A DNA stretch of 64,000 nucleotides, taken from positions 1,054,001 to 1,118,000 of the forward strand of contig WJXW01000004.1 in assembly GCA_015832175.1 (NCBI GenBank). Reading direction: 5' to 3'. Made by a program: the position numbers and the translations under genes. This DNA comes from Paraphaeosphaeria minitans (Eukaryota > Ascomycota > Dothideomycetes > Pleosporales > Didymosphaeriaceae). Of the stretch, positions 23,221 to 32,284 are shown piece after piece. Every line of letters starts with the position of its first letter. The stretch's first letter is position 1. Under the pieces are notes generated by a model. That model was not told the DNA's origin. It saw only the letters and a list, made by a program, of their open reading frames with translations, and ran no database searches.

Positions 23221-23372
23221 TCAAGCCTCTCGTCGTAGTAGTATTGATTCAAGCCTCTCGTCGTAGTAGTATTGATTCAAGCCTCTCGTCGTAGTAGTAT
23301 TGATTCAAGCCTCTCGTCGTAGTAGTATTGATTCAAGCCTCTCGTCGTAGTAGTATTGATTCGAGCCTCTCG
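23221..23372. repeat. 28-bp minisatellite, five perfect copies plus a partial
   Basis: The unit begins TCAAGCCTCTCG and ends AGTAGTATTGAT. Five identical units occupy 23221-23360, and a diverged 12-bp partial unit follows. Perfect identity points to recent expansion or ongoing homogenisation. Confidence 0.95.
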
Positions 23373-23829
23373 TAGACGGTCTAGCTGGCTGGCTGGCTGG
23401 CTGGCAGGCACGTGAAAGCTCGAGTTCCAACAAACGCGCGCCGCACCGCTCTCATAGACTACGGGAACGCGTGACGTGGGTAGGCAACCATGGTCTGCAG
23501 AACTTCCCGACGAGCAAAAGTCGATTCGGAGCTTTCCCGCGACCAACTCGATCCAGATTCAGAGCTTTCCCGCAAGCAACTCGTTTCAGCGACGAGAAGC
23601 AATGTTGTGCACATATGTATCTATAGTCTCCGAGCTCTTGGGTTGCTGTCCACTGTCCATGTTGGTCTAGCTCCGCAGGAACTCGTGCAGCTTACGGCCC
23701 TAGCTCCTTCCTCAAAAAATAGCGCCCAAGAACGCTCCTTCCCCGTCACTCCGCGCTCAGAACCTCCGAACAACAGCTTCCATCAACAGCCAACCATCAC
23801 TTCTTCCGACACCATAGTAACGCCGCACC

Positions 23830-24247
23830 ATGGACTCGTACATCCCCCTCTCCCGTCGCCGCGATGCTGCTAATTGCGACCCAGCCTCTCATCCGCCGAG
23901 CAGCGCGAGCTGCAGACCCGCATGGAGAAGAAGCAGATGAAAGAGTTCATGAACGTACGCAGTTTCCGCTTCCGCTTCCGCTTCCGCTTCCGCTTCCGCT
24001 TCCGCTTCCGATACGATTCCGCGTCACCGAATGCTGATGCAGCTTTTAGATGTACTCCAATCTCGTGCAGCAATGTTTCGACAACTGCGTCAACGGCTTC
24101 GAGAGCAAGTCGCTCACCTCGCGGGAAGAAGGCTGCATCATGAAATGCGTCGATAAGCACATGAAGGGCTCGCAGCGCTTGGGCGACCGCTTCCAGGAGC
24201 AGAACGCTGCAATGGCACAAGGACAACAAGGTGGTTTCGCTCGGTGA
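23830..24247 (+). CDS. tim9: Mitochondrial small Tim chaperone Tim9
   Basis: Intermembrane-space chaperone that forms a hexamer with Tim10 and escorts carrier proteins to the TIM22 translocase. Exons are 23830-23837 (only 8 nt), 23885-23954 and 24050-24247, giving 91 aa, the usual family length. The protein begins [13 protein letters not shown] and contains [11 protein letters not shown], then the twin CX3C motifs CFDNC and CIMKC, and the tail [20 protein letters not shown], all diagnostic for Tim9. The tiny first exon is required because the conserved start residues are otherwise out of frame: the ATG in CACCATGG is joined through an intron with GCTAAT and CCCAG. The second intron (95 nt) is half filled by a TTCCGC hexanucleotide array. 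Confidence 0.95.
23964..24010. repeat. TTCCGC hexanucleotide array inside TIM9 intron 2
   Basis: Seven perfect TTCCGC units (23964-24005) plus a partial unit begin nine bases after the donor GTACGC and fill half of the 95-nt intron. Confidence 0.95.
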
Positions 24248-25412
24248 TCGGAGACAACGAGGAGACGACTTTGCATCGACGACCATGCGCATATCTGTTT
24301 TGAACGATTCGTTACTCCCTGGCAATACTCACGGGAAGGCTTTGCCATCTGTTTGATATATTTCGGTCCAGGCATTGCCCAAGGAAAATTTGGATGGCCG
24401 CACAGGGACGCGGCAAACATGTACGAGTAAATAGCGGCTGGACCTGGGTCGTAGGCGCAACGATATTCTCTCAACACTTTGATCAGTAACCACCGTCGAA
24501 TCCTAGGACGATTACCCTTCAGGTGTGGAGTCGAAGTAGTTTTCTCACACGCTTCTGCAGCGAGTACTGTGTGTTTAGCTCACTTAGGAGTGTCGAGTTG
24601 CTTTCCTTGCGATGTTGAATAACAGTGGCATGTGGATGCTCTGGTCAACGCCCTACACGGCATGAGATGAAGAGGTTGGGTACAAGCTCTCCCCAAGAAG
24701 GTGAACATTGGCGATACAGTATCAGGCCTAGATCGTAGACTCGTATAGTAGCCTGAGCTGATTTGCGATGCATTATCAGATATCTGACCGGCGACGGCTT
24801 TCCCTTCTATCCCGTCTTCATGCTGCCACGAGAGGCAGGGTGCCGCGCATGGAGAATGACGCGACGACGCATAGTGCGCCGTGATACCCCGATATTTAAA
24901 TCAATCTGCTCAAAGTCGTGAATGACAGAAAATGAAGAGGTCGATTTTCACCGCTCGGTAGCCTTTGTCCCTTGTGACAGCACTAGACTAGCGTTCCAGC
25001 TAGGTATTCACGCCTCCAAAATGTCGACGCCGGAGATGGCTTAAAACTTTGCCTTGGTGCGAGATGGTCTTCTCCAACCATTCAACACAAACATACTTCA
25101 CCTCAAACTCATGTTGGCGTCAGAATACCCACACCTCCTTTGATTGACAGTGATGTCACGCTTCGTTGGTACGCCACACTTGGCTGTGGCGGTGCAGCGC
25201 CCTTGAAGCAAGAACAACCTTGTCTATGACGAGGCCGAGACCCAGCAAGTCATTTGCTTGTTTCCCCAGCGACACTCACACCAGCGGTATATATTCTCCT
25301 GGGGTCTTTTTGCTCCTTCTCTCAAACTCGATTATCTACCTCGAAAGTAAACACCTTCAACCCAACAAGCACCTTACTACTTCTCCGACTCCACCAGCAA
25401 CAAGACAGTACC
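24248..25412. other. Intergenic spacer, about 1.1 kb
   Basis: No ORF of note and no RNA gene recognised. The distal part contains a TATA-like element that may drive the small gene at 25413. Confidence 0.5.
25288..25295 (+). promoter_or_regulatory. TATA-like box upstream of the microprotein ORF
   Basis: TATATATT lies 118 bp before the ATG at 25413 and is followed by a pyrimidine-rich stretch (CTTTTTGCTCCTTCTC), a common fungal initiation context. Confidence 0.4.
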
Positions 25413-25595
25413 ATGCCTCTCATGTGGACAAAGCACTTCGGCGGACGCCATGGCGGTATGTAGCCGAAGCTTGTACCTGAGAAGAATTGTGGGCCATACT
25501 GACTATACACAGGCGGTGGTGTCGTCGTTGACAAGCACGGCGCCCGCCGCGCTCCCTTCCGCATCAGCTGCGGTCGCTTCTCTTGCTTCCGTTGA
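25413..25595 (+). CDS. Candidate 41-residue basic microprotein with one intron
   Basis: Not a known family. Exons 25413-25455 and 25513-25595 join in frame through a 57-nt intron with donor GTATGT and acceptor CACAG. The product starts MPLMWTKHFGGRHG, continues with a Gly/Val stretch (GGGVVVDKHGARR) and ends with two cysteines in an Arg/Phe-rich tail (ISCGRFSCFR). There is no signal peptide and the charge is strongly positive. The ATG is in AGTACCATGCC, with a TATA-like box upstream. Signals are consistent with a real gene, but a peptide this short can arise by chance; conservation would decide. Confidence 0.4.
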
Positions 25596-26103
25596 GGCTG
25601 CAACCACCTTTGACGACTATACGAATATGTATATTAAAAAACCACGAGACACGCGAGATATGTGCTAACGACTTTCTTTGAAGCCGGCTGTTCTGTTCAT
25701 CACTTTGCTTATTGTATCATAATACCCCATCCGCGGCGGAGGCGTTCAACAGATTAGGAGGATCGGTAACCCACGAGGCGGTGGCGCCAGTGTAGCATTC
25801 ATCCCTGGTGGATAATTCACGTCTGCAGCCACAGCGTCGGCGCTGAGCTGCGAGGGTCCTACATAGTTCAACTGCAAATCCTCCAAGTCAAAATGTTTCC
25901 TAATCGTTCTCCTGCCCAGTTGATGATACTCTCCGTTCAACAGTTGCTGCATAACGACGTCTCACGTTTGCTAGCTGAGCTGTCCCAAGTATGACGTCAT
26001 ACCTACTAGTGATGGGAAGCGGCGCACGTCCCGCCCCGCCCCCGCAACGAAACTAAACCCCACGCCTTCAATGGGAGAGTACCGCCAGTCAAGATACAAC
26101 AAG
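25596..26103. other. Intergenic spacer
   Basis: Nothing beyond the presumed promoter of the Dcg1-like gene. ORFs here are short and overlap on both strands. Confidence 0.45.
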
Positions 26104-26887
26104 ATGCGCTCAATCCTCATCGTCCAGCCGAATTCGACAAAGTCGATGACCGACGCGCTCAAGCCGCTTGTAGATCAATTGGAATTCAAAGATGTCCATC
26201 AACACCACTCACCGCAGCCCTGCAGCAACTAATCGCAGCCAGTAGACCGCTCACGAATACTTCACCGCGCCATCAGGGCCGAAGAGCATCAACGACGAAG
26301 AAGATGCCGCCGAGAGCGTGGCACACTGCCTACCCGAACTGGAGAAGGTGCTCAGCCAGCACGATGGCTTTCTCGTGGCGTGCTACTCCAAACATCCATT
26401 GGTGCCGGTATTGAAGGAACAAAAGGCCATCAAGTCTGGCCGTAAGGCGGTCACTGGCATCTTCGAGGCAAGTGTGAGCACAAGTCTGCAGATTATTCAC
26501 CCGGATGAAAAGTTTGGCATCGTGAGTACGGGCAAGGTCTGGGAGACGATACTCTCCGAAGCAGTCGTGGACTTCCTGGGCACTGGATCCGATGCGGGCA
26601 AGCGGTTTGCTGGTGTGGAGACCACTGGTCTGAATGCGACGGACTTGCACGATGCGCCTTCCGAGGAGCTGCGCAAGCGTATGAAAAATGCGGTGAAGAG
26701 GCTCTTGAAGAAGGGCAAGGTCGGCGCGATTTGTCTTGGTTGTGCTGGCATGGCAGGCATGGACACGATGGTCCGGGAGGCTTGTGTGGAGGAGCTTGGT
26801 GAAGAGGACGGGAAAAGGGTCAGGATTGTGGATGGCGTTGTAGCTGGTGTGGCGTGGCTCGAGGGCGCTGTACGGGCAGGCTTCTAA
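26104..26887 (+). CDS. Asp/Glu/hydantoin racemase-family protein, Dcg1-like
   Basis: Member of the Asp/Glu racemase superfamily close to yeast Dcg1 (associated with allantoin and nitrogen catabolism) and hydantoin racemases. Exons 26104-26193 and 26246-26887 give 243 aa, matching Dcg1 (244 aa). The N-terminus RSILIVQPNSTKSMTD is the family start, followed by YFTAPSGPKSIND. The first catalytic cysteine lies in FLVACYSKHPL and the second in ICLGCAGMAGM. The intron (52 nt) has an ACTAAT branch point and acceptor AGTAG but an unusual donor, GTCCAT, forced by frame and family alignment. No transport or purine gene lies beside it, so the physiological substrate is open. Confidence 0.87.
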
Positions 26888-28133
26888 TAGTTTTGAGCCG
26901 AATTTCCTCGAGCACTTAAGATTAAAGAAGAGATTTGGCCCAACTGTCCTAACCAAGTGTCCGCGCCAGAAACCATCAAGAAGGAATGACGTATAGCGCA
27001 GATATCAAGTAACATAAGCGTGTTCCCTAACCATTGTATCATCGTCATCCAGCCTAGCGGAGATGAGGTTGCCTTACCTCGTATATGCCTTCTGAAGAAG
27101 AGTTTTTTTCCCAGTTCGAAGCCAGCCACAACGTGGACGGCCCGGCAAGTCAGGAATATCTCCTATACCATCACCATGATTGGAGATTCTGGCTCGCAAA
27201 ATCTTATTCTGGGGCATTTGCCGTGAAGCTGCCTTTTGCACTTTGTTTATGATTCTTGATGACATTCCTATTGGCGAACGCCACAAATCCTTCCTTCGTG
27301 TAGTGGATGTTGCTGAAGCCTATTGAGCGTACTTCAAAGGAATCTATTGATGTCAGACAGCTATGCGCGCTTGCCAAAACAAGAGACAATAAAATTGGTC
27401 ATCCACATTAGACCGTCATCGAGGAAGGTGGTCTGCTGGAAAGGGACCCCAAACCGAGCTACGTGCGTTTCAAAAAGGCTGCGAACGCCAGGGATCGGAC
27501 CGTGCGGGTACCGCCCGCGTTCACATCCAGTGAGTCAAAATCTAGAACGCGAACCGTACTTCATCAAGGCCTTTACTACAGGGGTGTGCTGTGTAGATGG
27601 AGGTTAGCACATCTCAAGGGAACACTGAATGTCCCGTCGCCACGTGTGCCCATCCAATAGCCCAGATGTCGATTTCATTGCAGTCTCTTGCAATCATTCT
27701 TACCGGCTTGTAAACTCTGATGTCTAGATGATTAGTTGACCAATCTCGTTGCTGACGAGATGTGACGGACGCCACATGCAGCCACATCATCAGCTATCCA
27801 AGGTAGAGGTAAGCTTACAGCGGCTCGCTCTTTCTGTCTAATCGGGTTTGTGGAGTTATGTGTCGACATGTATAGGTACAACAAGCGCCGTGATATGATC
27901 GCAGGAATATCGTGGCTTTTGGTCAGAGTCATCATCTTCCGGAACACTCCACTCACCCCGGCTCAGTGGCACACCGAAATACGAAAGTATCACGACTCAT
28001 GATAGAGTTGAGCGATATGATTTGAGGAAAAGAAGGAAAGACAGGTAAAACAGGGCCGCGGATCCGGATGTCTCCAAGATGCATAGCAGCAAGAGCTTCA
28101 ATGAGAGAGTGGTCTGGGCAGTGATGAGAGAGG
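26888..28133. other. Intergenic spacer, about 1.2 kb
   Basis: No gene supported. Overlapping ORFs under 100 codons occur on both strands without start or splice support. Confidence 0.5.
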
Positions 28134-28140
28134 TATAAAA
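28134..28140 (+). promoter_or_regulatory. TATA box of the small secreted protein gene
   Basis: TATAAAA lies 121 bp before the ATG at 28255, followed by CAAG- and CCAC-containing sequence typical of a transcription start region. Confidence 0.65.
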
Positions 28141-28254
28141 GAGGCCGACGTACGTACCTACTCAAGACAATTCTCACCAGCGCCCAATACCAGCAGAAAT
28201 ATCCACTCTTTGCAAGAAACCTCTAGAACAATTGTCTACAACTTCTTTTCCAAC

Positions 28255-28706
28255 ATGAAGTTCACAATTGCCCCCATGTTCGCTGCTCTCGCAGCCCTTT
28301 CCTCTGCAGCCCCGGCCTCAGATGTCGAGGTCCGACAGAGCGGCGGCGGCTTCTACGCTGCTGGTGACCAGTACTCCGGCGGCGGATGCACCAACCTCAT
28401 ATACGGCGACCCAATCTACGTCTCAAACGCCTGCACAGCTCTCAACCGTTTTAGTACTCCTGGCATCACCATCAACAGCTACAAGCTTGCCCAGGTCAAC
28501 GCTGGATGCTCTGGTAAGGTATTCCCTTCCGATGAGGACATATAATTCAAAAGCATTCGATCCTCGAGGTTTGCTGGTTGCTGATGATGGAAACAGTCAA
28601 GCTATACACGACCTCTACCTGCACTGGTACTTCTTATACCGCGAGTGTGGGGCAATGCATCCAGGGCAATGCGCCATTTGTCAGTGCCATTGTGACTTGC
28701 GCTTAA
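28255..28706 (+). CDS. Small secreted cysteine-containing protein, 122 aa
   Basis: Exons 28255-28513 and 28597-28706 are joined by an intron with donor GTAAGG and acceptor AACAG. Residues 1-20 (MKFTIAPMFAALAALSSAAP) form a clear signal peptide. The mature protein of about 100 residues opens with DVEVRQSGGGFYAAGD, is Gly/Tyr/Thr-rich and holds six cysteines (GGCTN, SNACTA, AGCSV, STCTG, GQCIQ and VTCA), an even number that fits three disulfides. No enzyme domain is visible. Size, secretion and cysteines match the profile of fungal effector candidates, but the same features occur in antimicrobial or wall-associated proteins. The family is not one I recognise. Confidence 0.78.
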
Positions 28707-29363
28707 ACAGCACATCTGAGCAAGGGATAGTGGTTGTGTTCTGGGGTTTTTCAAGGTGGTGACGAAAGATCGTTAGCTAGTTGAGTGTTGTGGCCCGGTC
28801 GATCTGTTAATCGAGCCGAACAGTGTCGCTGCTGCCGTTTTCCTCTGCATTCTTTCGTGTCTAACTTGAGAATTAAGATGCCCTGCTCTTCCCACCACCC
28901 ATGAAATAACTAGATTTCTATCTTGACTGAAATATAATGTCCCGAGTTAGTGATACGAATCTCGAGCCTCGACAACAAAGGATAAGCTGTACAGCTCTAC
29001 TCGCGATTACTCACCCACCCACTCTCACATATATTGTCTACGAAAGGCAACAGTGTATGATGTGCATCCTCGCAACATTCGTCTTCTAATGTTAAGTGGA
29101 AACGTCGCAGCGTTATCAATGCACGGCCTGTCTTACCCACTGATTTGCTGCCGAGTGTCGTCATCGCGTCAAAAACAGCTAGCGCAACCTCCGAGCTGCC
29201 GCGACACTCCGCATCCTCAGCCCTCGTTCTGCTCTATTTGATTGAACTTCCTACCCCTATGATACCTTCACATACATAACGTGCCAATTTTTACAACTCA
29301 CGTTACGGAAACGATCCATCCGCTAAGCAAGTCGAGCAACGGCTGGTGTTGAGGTAGCCGACT
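28707..29363. other. Intergenic spacer
   Basis: No gene, repeat or RNA recognised. Confidence 0.5.
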
Positions 29364-30788
29364 ATGGAAAGACTCCCAAACGAGCTACTCATCTTAATCG
29401 CATCACATCTAGACATTGAGGCACCTTCCGTGTCCAAGTTCTCTCATGAGCCCACGGAGCGGTTAACTGTTTCGGACGACGCCCCGCTCAAGAATCTATC
29501 ACAAGTCTCATGGCGATGGAGAAAGATCCTGTTACCTATCCTTTTCCGCTACTCGAGGGTTCCTCTAGACCCAAGCCCGCAATGGGTACCGATCGATGCC
29601 AGGATTCTTGACAATATGCAAGGTCAGCTTACCAAGCTAAGCAACCACGAGTTGCATGTCTATACTCGCATGATGAACAAGTTCAAGGCTACCGGCTCCG
29701 GTTCTGCCTTTGATCAAGCATTCGATGATGTCCTCATAAATCTTTGTCGGATAGAGGAAGATGACAACATCTTGAAAAGCGTGCCACATATCTTGTGGTT
29801 TCCGCATCTCAAGAAGGGGTTCGCAATGTTCCTACGATTCGTACGGCAGTATGACCTGAAGAACCACATCAAGAACATCGTGGTTTATACAGACAAGGAA
29901 TACCAGCTTCGACACGTCTCGACGGCAGATGCGCCTTTAGCCCATGCAGTCCGCGAAATATGGAACCAAATTTTCTCCAATCTTGATCCGAATCGTCTTG
30001 TGGTAGCTGCACCACCGAGCACGCTTTCTGCACTTCTGGATTCGCAGATGCTAAGTTCTGACGCATGGGCTTTCAATATGAAAATACACTACGTGGAATT
30101 CCTGCAGCAAGATCCCCAACGGGCAGCTCATCGAAACCGCGAATGTCGGCCTTGGGGGAACGCTCTAGTACATCGCAAACCGTGGACGCACCTCGGCTAT
30201 AACGAAGGCTCCTCGATCACAGCATACAGTACATATGAATATCATCTCAAACAGTCTCCAAAGATGTTGTATCTGACTCTTCTCCGCCTAGCCAAGGAAG
30301 TTCAGAATTGCTGCAACATTACCTCGTTTTCCTTCGTAGGCGTGTTCCCATTCAACACAAACATGAACGCTATCATCCACGCGTTGCAAAAGATACCGAC
30401 CTTACGCGAAATACAGGTTCAGCTCGCGCCAGGCCCGGAGAACAATTTGCTCAGCACGCCTAAAAGGTTAGGAAGGGCACAATCCTCAGACCTTTGGCTA
30501 GAGTGGAACGGGTGCTACAGTGGACTTGCTGGACTTTTGGGTACGCAAGAGTTTGGTGATGGAGCGAAGTTTGTAAGCAAGGACTGTGGGGAAAAAGAGG
30601 TAGCTAAAGAGGTGGAAGAGTACGTTGAGTCGCTACAGAACAGAGGACAAGGGTGGCGGAAAGATGGCCACGACGCGTGGATCAGAGACACAAGTCTGGA
30701 CCAAGAAGTTGTTCCTAATGAGCATGTGGAAGATGCAGAGTCTGCATTGCATCAACTGATGCTGGCGGCTGCTCATGAGCTCGGCTGA
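29364..30788 (+). CDS. F-box-like protein of the fungal expanded type, 474 aa
   Basis: Single-exon ORF. The N-terminus MERLPNELLILIASHLD with the following LKNLSQVSWRWRKILLPILF is an F-box-like pattern, which in other proteins docks a substrate receptor onto Skp1 in an SCF ubiquitin ligase. A region unique to fungal relatives follows (LWFPHLKKGFAMFLRFVRQY), then FSFVGVFPFNTNMNAII and a polar C-terminus. There are no clear leucine-rich repeats or WD repeats, so the target-binding part is undefined. Such genes form large lineage-specific families in Dothideomycetes. The F-box call rests on the N-terminal pattern only. Confidence 0.72.
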   Translation: MERLPNELLILIASHLDIEAPSVSKFSHEPTERLTVSDDAPLKNLSQVSWRWRKILLPILFRYSRVPLDPSPQWVPIDARILDNMQGQLTKLSNHELHVYTRMMNKFKATGSGSAFDQAFDDVLINLCRIEEDDNILKSVPHILWFPHLKKGFAMFLRFVRQYDLKNHIKNIVVYTDKEYQLRHVSTADAPLAHAVREIWNQIFSNLDPNRLVVAAPPSTLSALLDSQMLSSDAWAFNMKIHYVEFLQQDPQRAAHRNRECRPWGNALVHRKPWTHLGYNEGSSITAYSTYEYHLKQSPKMLYLTLLRLAKEVQNCCNITSFSFVGVFPFNTNMNAIIHALQKIPTLREIQVQLAPGPENNLLSTPKRLGRAQSSDLWLEWNGCYSGLAGLLGTQEFGDGAKFVSKDCGEKEVAKEVEEYVESLQNRGQGWRKDGHDAWIRDTSLDQEVVPNEHVEDAESALHQLMLAAAHELG

Positions 30789-31153
30789 GACGACTACCAA
30801 GTTCTTACACTACCAATTGACCAGATCACGACCATGATTCGATTACAAGCGCCCTAGGACACTCTGGCCATTAGAACAACTTTATTAGATTGTCAAGACT
30901 TGTAGCCTAGGCATATCTGCAATTCTATATTCTATGTGGGGTCGCTATTTTGCCGCCCACAAAGTGTTCCCCAAAAGGCCCGGGTCAATATAATGCAATC
31001 ACGGCACTTCGTCACAATGGAAAGATATAGACGGACACATTAAAATTAATCAAATCAGTTCTGATATATGACTACGACATGTAGTCTCAAACTTTGAATT
31101 TTTGGATCTTTAGGCCATCAAAGCAGAAGAGCCAAGTTGCTGTCAAACGAAAA
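30789..31153. other. Intergenic spacer
   Basis: AT-richer than its surroundings; it holds the presumed promoter of the secreted protein at 31154. Nothing else seen. Confidence 0.45.
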
Positions 31154-32039
31154 ATGTCGCCCGCGTCAAGCTTCTATCTCCTCAACGTTTTGGCATCTGC
31201 CACTAGCGCTGCTTCTTTTACTCATGCAGCTTGCGATCGCACAATCCTCGTTCAAGCCGCAGATGCCTATGTCGCCGCACAAACAGCCGGTTCCCTCGAT
31301 TCACTGAAATCGGTTCTGGCTACATCGTGGATCTACACTGAGAACAACAAAAACATTTCCACTTCCTCAAGTGTCCTCTCCAAGAAGCTGACCATCGACC
31401 ATCGCCGCACAAACTATGATCTCATCACCTGCGCTACCTACACTGAGGTCGTCGCTGCAAGTGGACCCTATGTAATTGGCACGCAGATTCGACACGATAC
31501 CCACGGCAAGGTCTCCAGCATAGACACAATTGCAAGCACAACGGGATCATGGCTCTTCAACGCAACGAAGACGCTAGAGTATGTGAAGGCGGAAGACGCA
31601 GGGTGGACGCCGCTTCCTGTGTCAGCTCAATCAACTAGAGAAGTCTTACAAGCTGCTGGAGATGCCTACCTTGATATGTGGAGCGACGCGTATGCGCATG
31701 AGAAGGTACCATGGGGCACACCGTGCGTGAGACTCGAGGGCAGTGCGTATACAGGTAAAGGGCAGGCCAACGACTCCTGTCAGCCGGGCATCCCTAGCAA
31801 TCATAATCAGGCTCCGAATACGAGAAGGCGACATGTGATTGATAAGGAGATGGGCAGTGTCAGTATATTCTGTGTATGGGAGCACATGGTGAGTTGGAGC
31901 ACCAGCACACGTGTGTTGAAGACTCGGTTAACAGACGTAGATGAATGCGGCTGATTCACATGAATTCCGACTTGTTAACGGAAAATTGAGGTATGTGCAC
32001 ACGATGACTGAGTGTGGTGGTAAGACTTGTAATCTGTAA
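31154..32039 (+). CDS. Secreted DUF8021-like protein
   Basis: Exons 31154-31888 and 31941-32039 (donor GTGAGT) give 277 aa. The start at 31154 yields a signal peptide (SFYLLNVLASATSAASFTHA); the ORF extends 20 codons upstream but that part is basic and unlike a secreted protein. The domain has an N-terminal helix (ADAYVAAQTAGSLDSLKSVL), the segment WIYTENNKNIS, CATYTEVVAA and a YVIGTQIRH strand. A second helical part with DMWSDAYAHEKVPWGTPC follows. The last exon supplies the family's ending (RLVNGKLRYVHTMTECGGKT). Cysteines are paired along the chain. The fold resembles an NTF2-like barrel as I recall the family; biochemical role unknown. Confidence 0.75.
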
Positions 32040-32284
32040 AGGCATCCACAAGCTTAACTGAGAATGTCCGGAGTATACGTGAATTCGGGGATCTTCACAT
32101 ACAGATTCAAGTATTCTACCAACAATCAATTCGTGAAGAGAACCGAGTCCTCACGCTAAAATTAAATTTTTTTGGATTTATTTGCCACGAACGGCGAGTG
32201 CTTCATTAGCCTGGCCCTTCCCACGACCTAAATGACACCTTCGCACCCGGAGAATAGCGCGTTGCGTGATGGTTTCTCTAATTT

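Larger units (their letters stand above)
22231..23829. other. Divergent promoter region rich in simple repeats
   Basis: Shared upstream region of the RhoGAP and TIM9 genes. It is GC-rich near 22250-22650, then holds a (GAA)n run near 22961-22982, a CT run near 23009, imperfect GTGACC/GAGACC repeats, a 28-bp minisatellite and four CTGG units near 23385. ORFs here are low-complexity and do not look like genes. Confidence 0.6.

Noticed and set aside
23874..24143. ORF with an FRFRFRF run
   Set aside because: Read-through of TIM9 exon 2 into the TTCCGC repeat of the intron.
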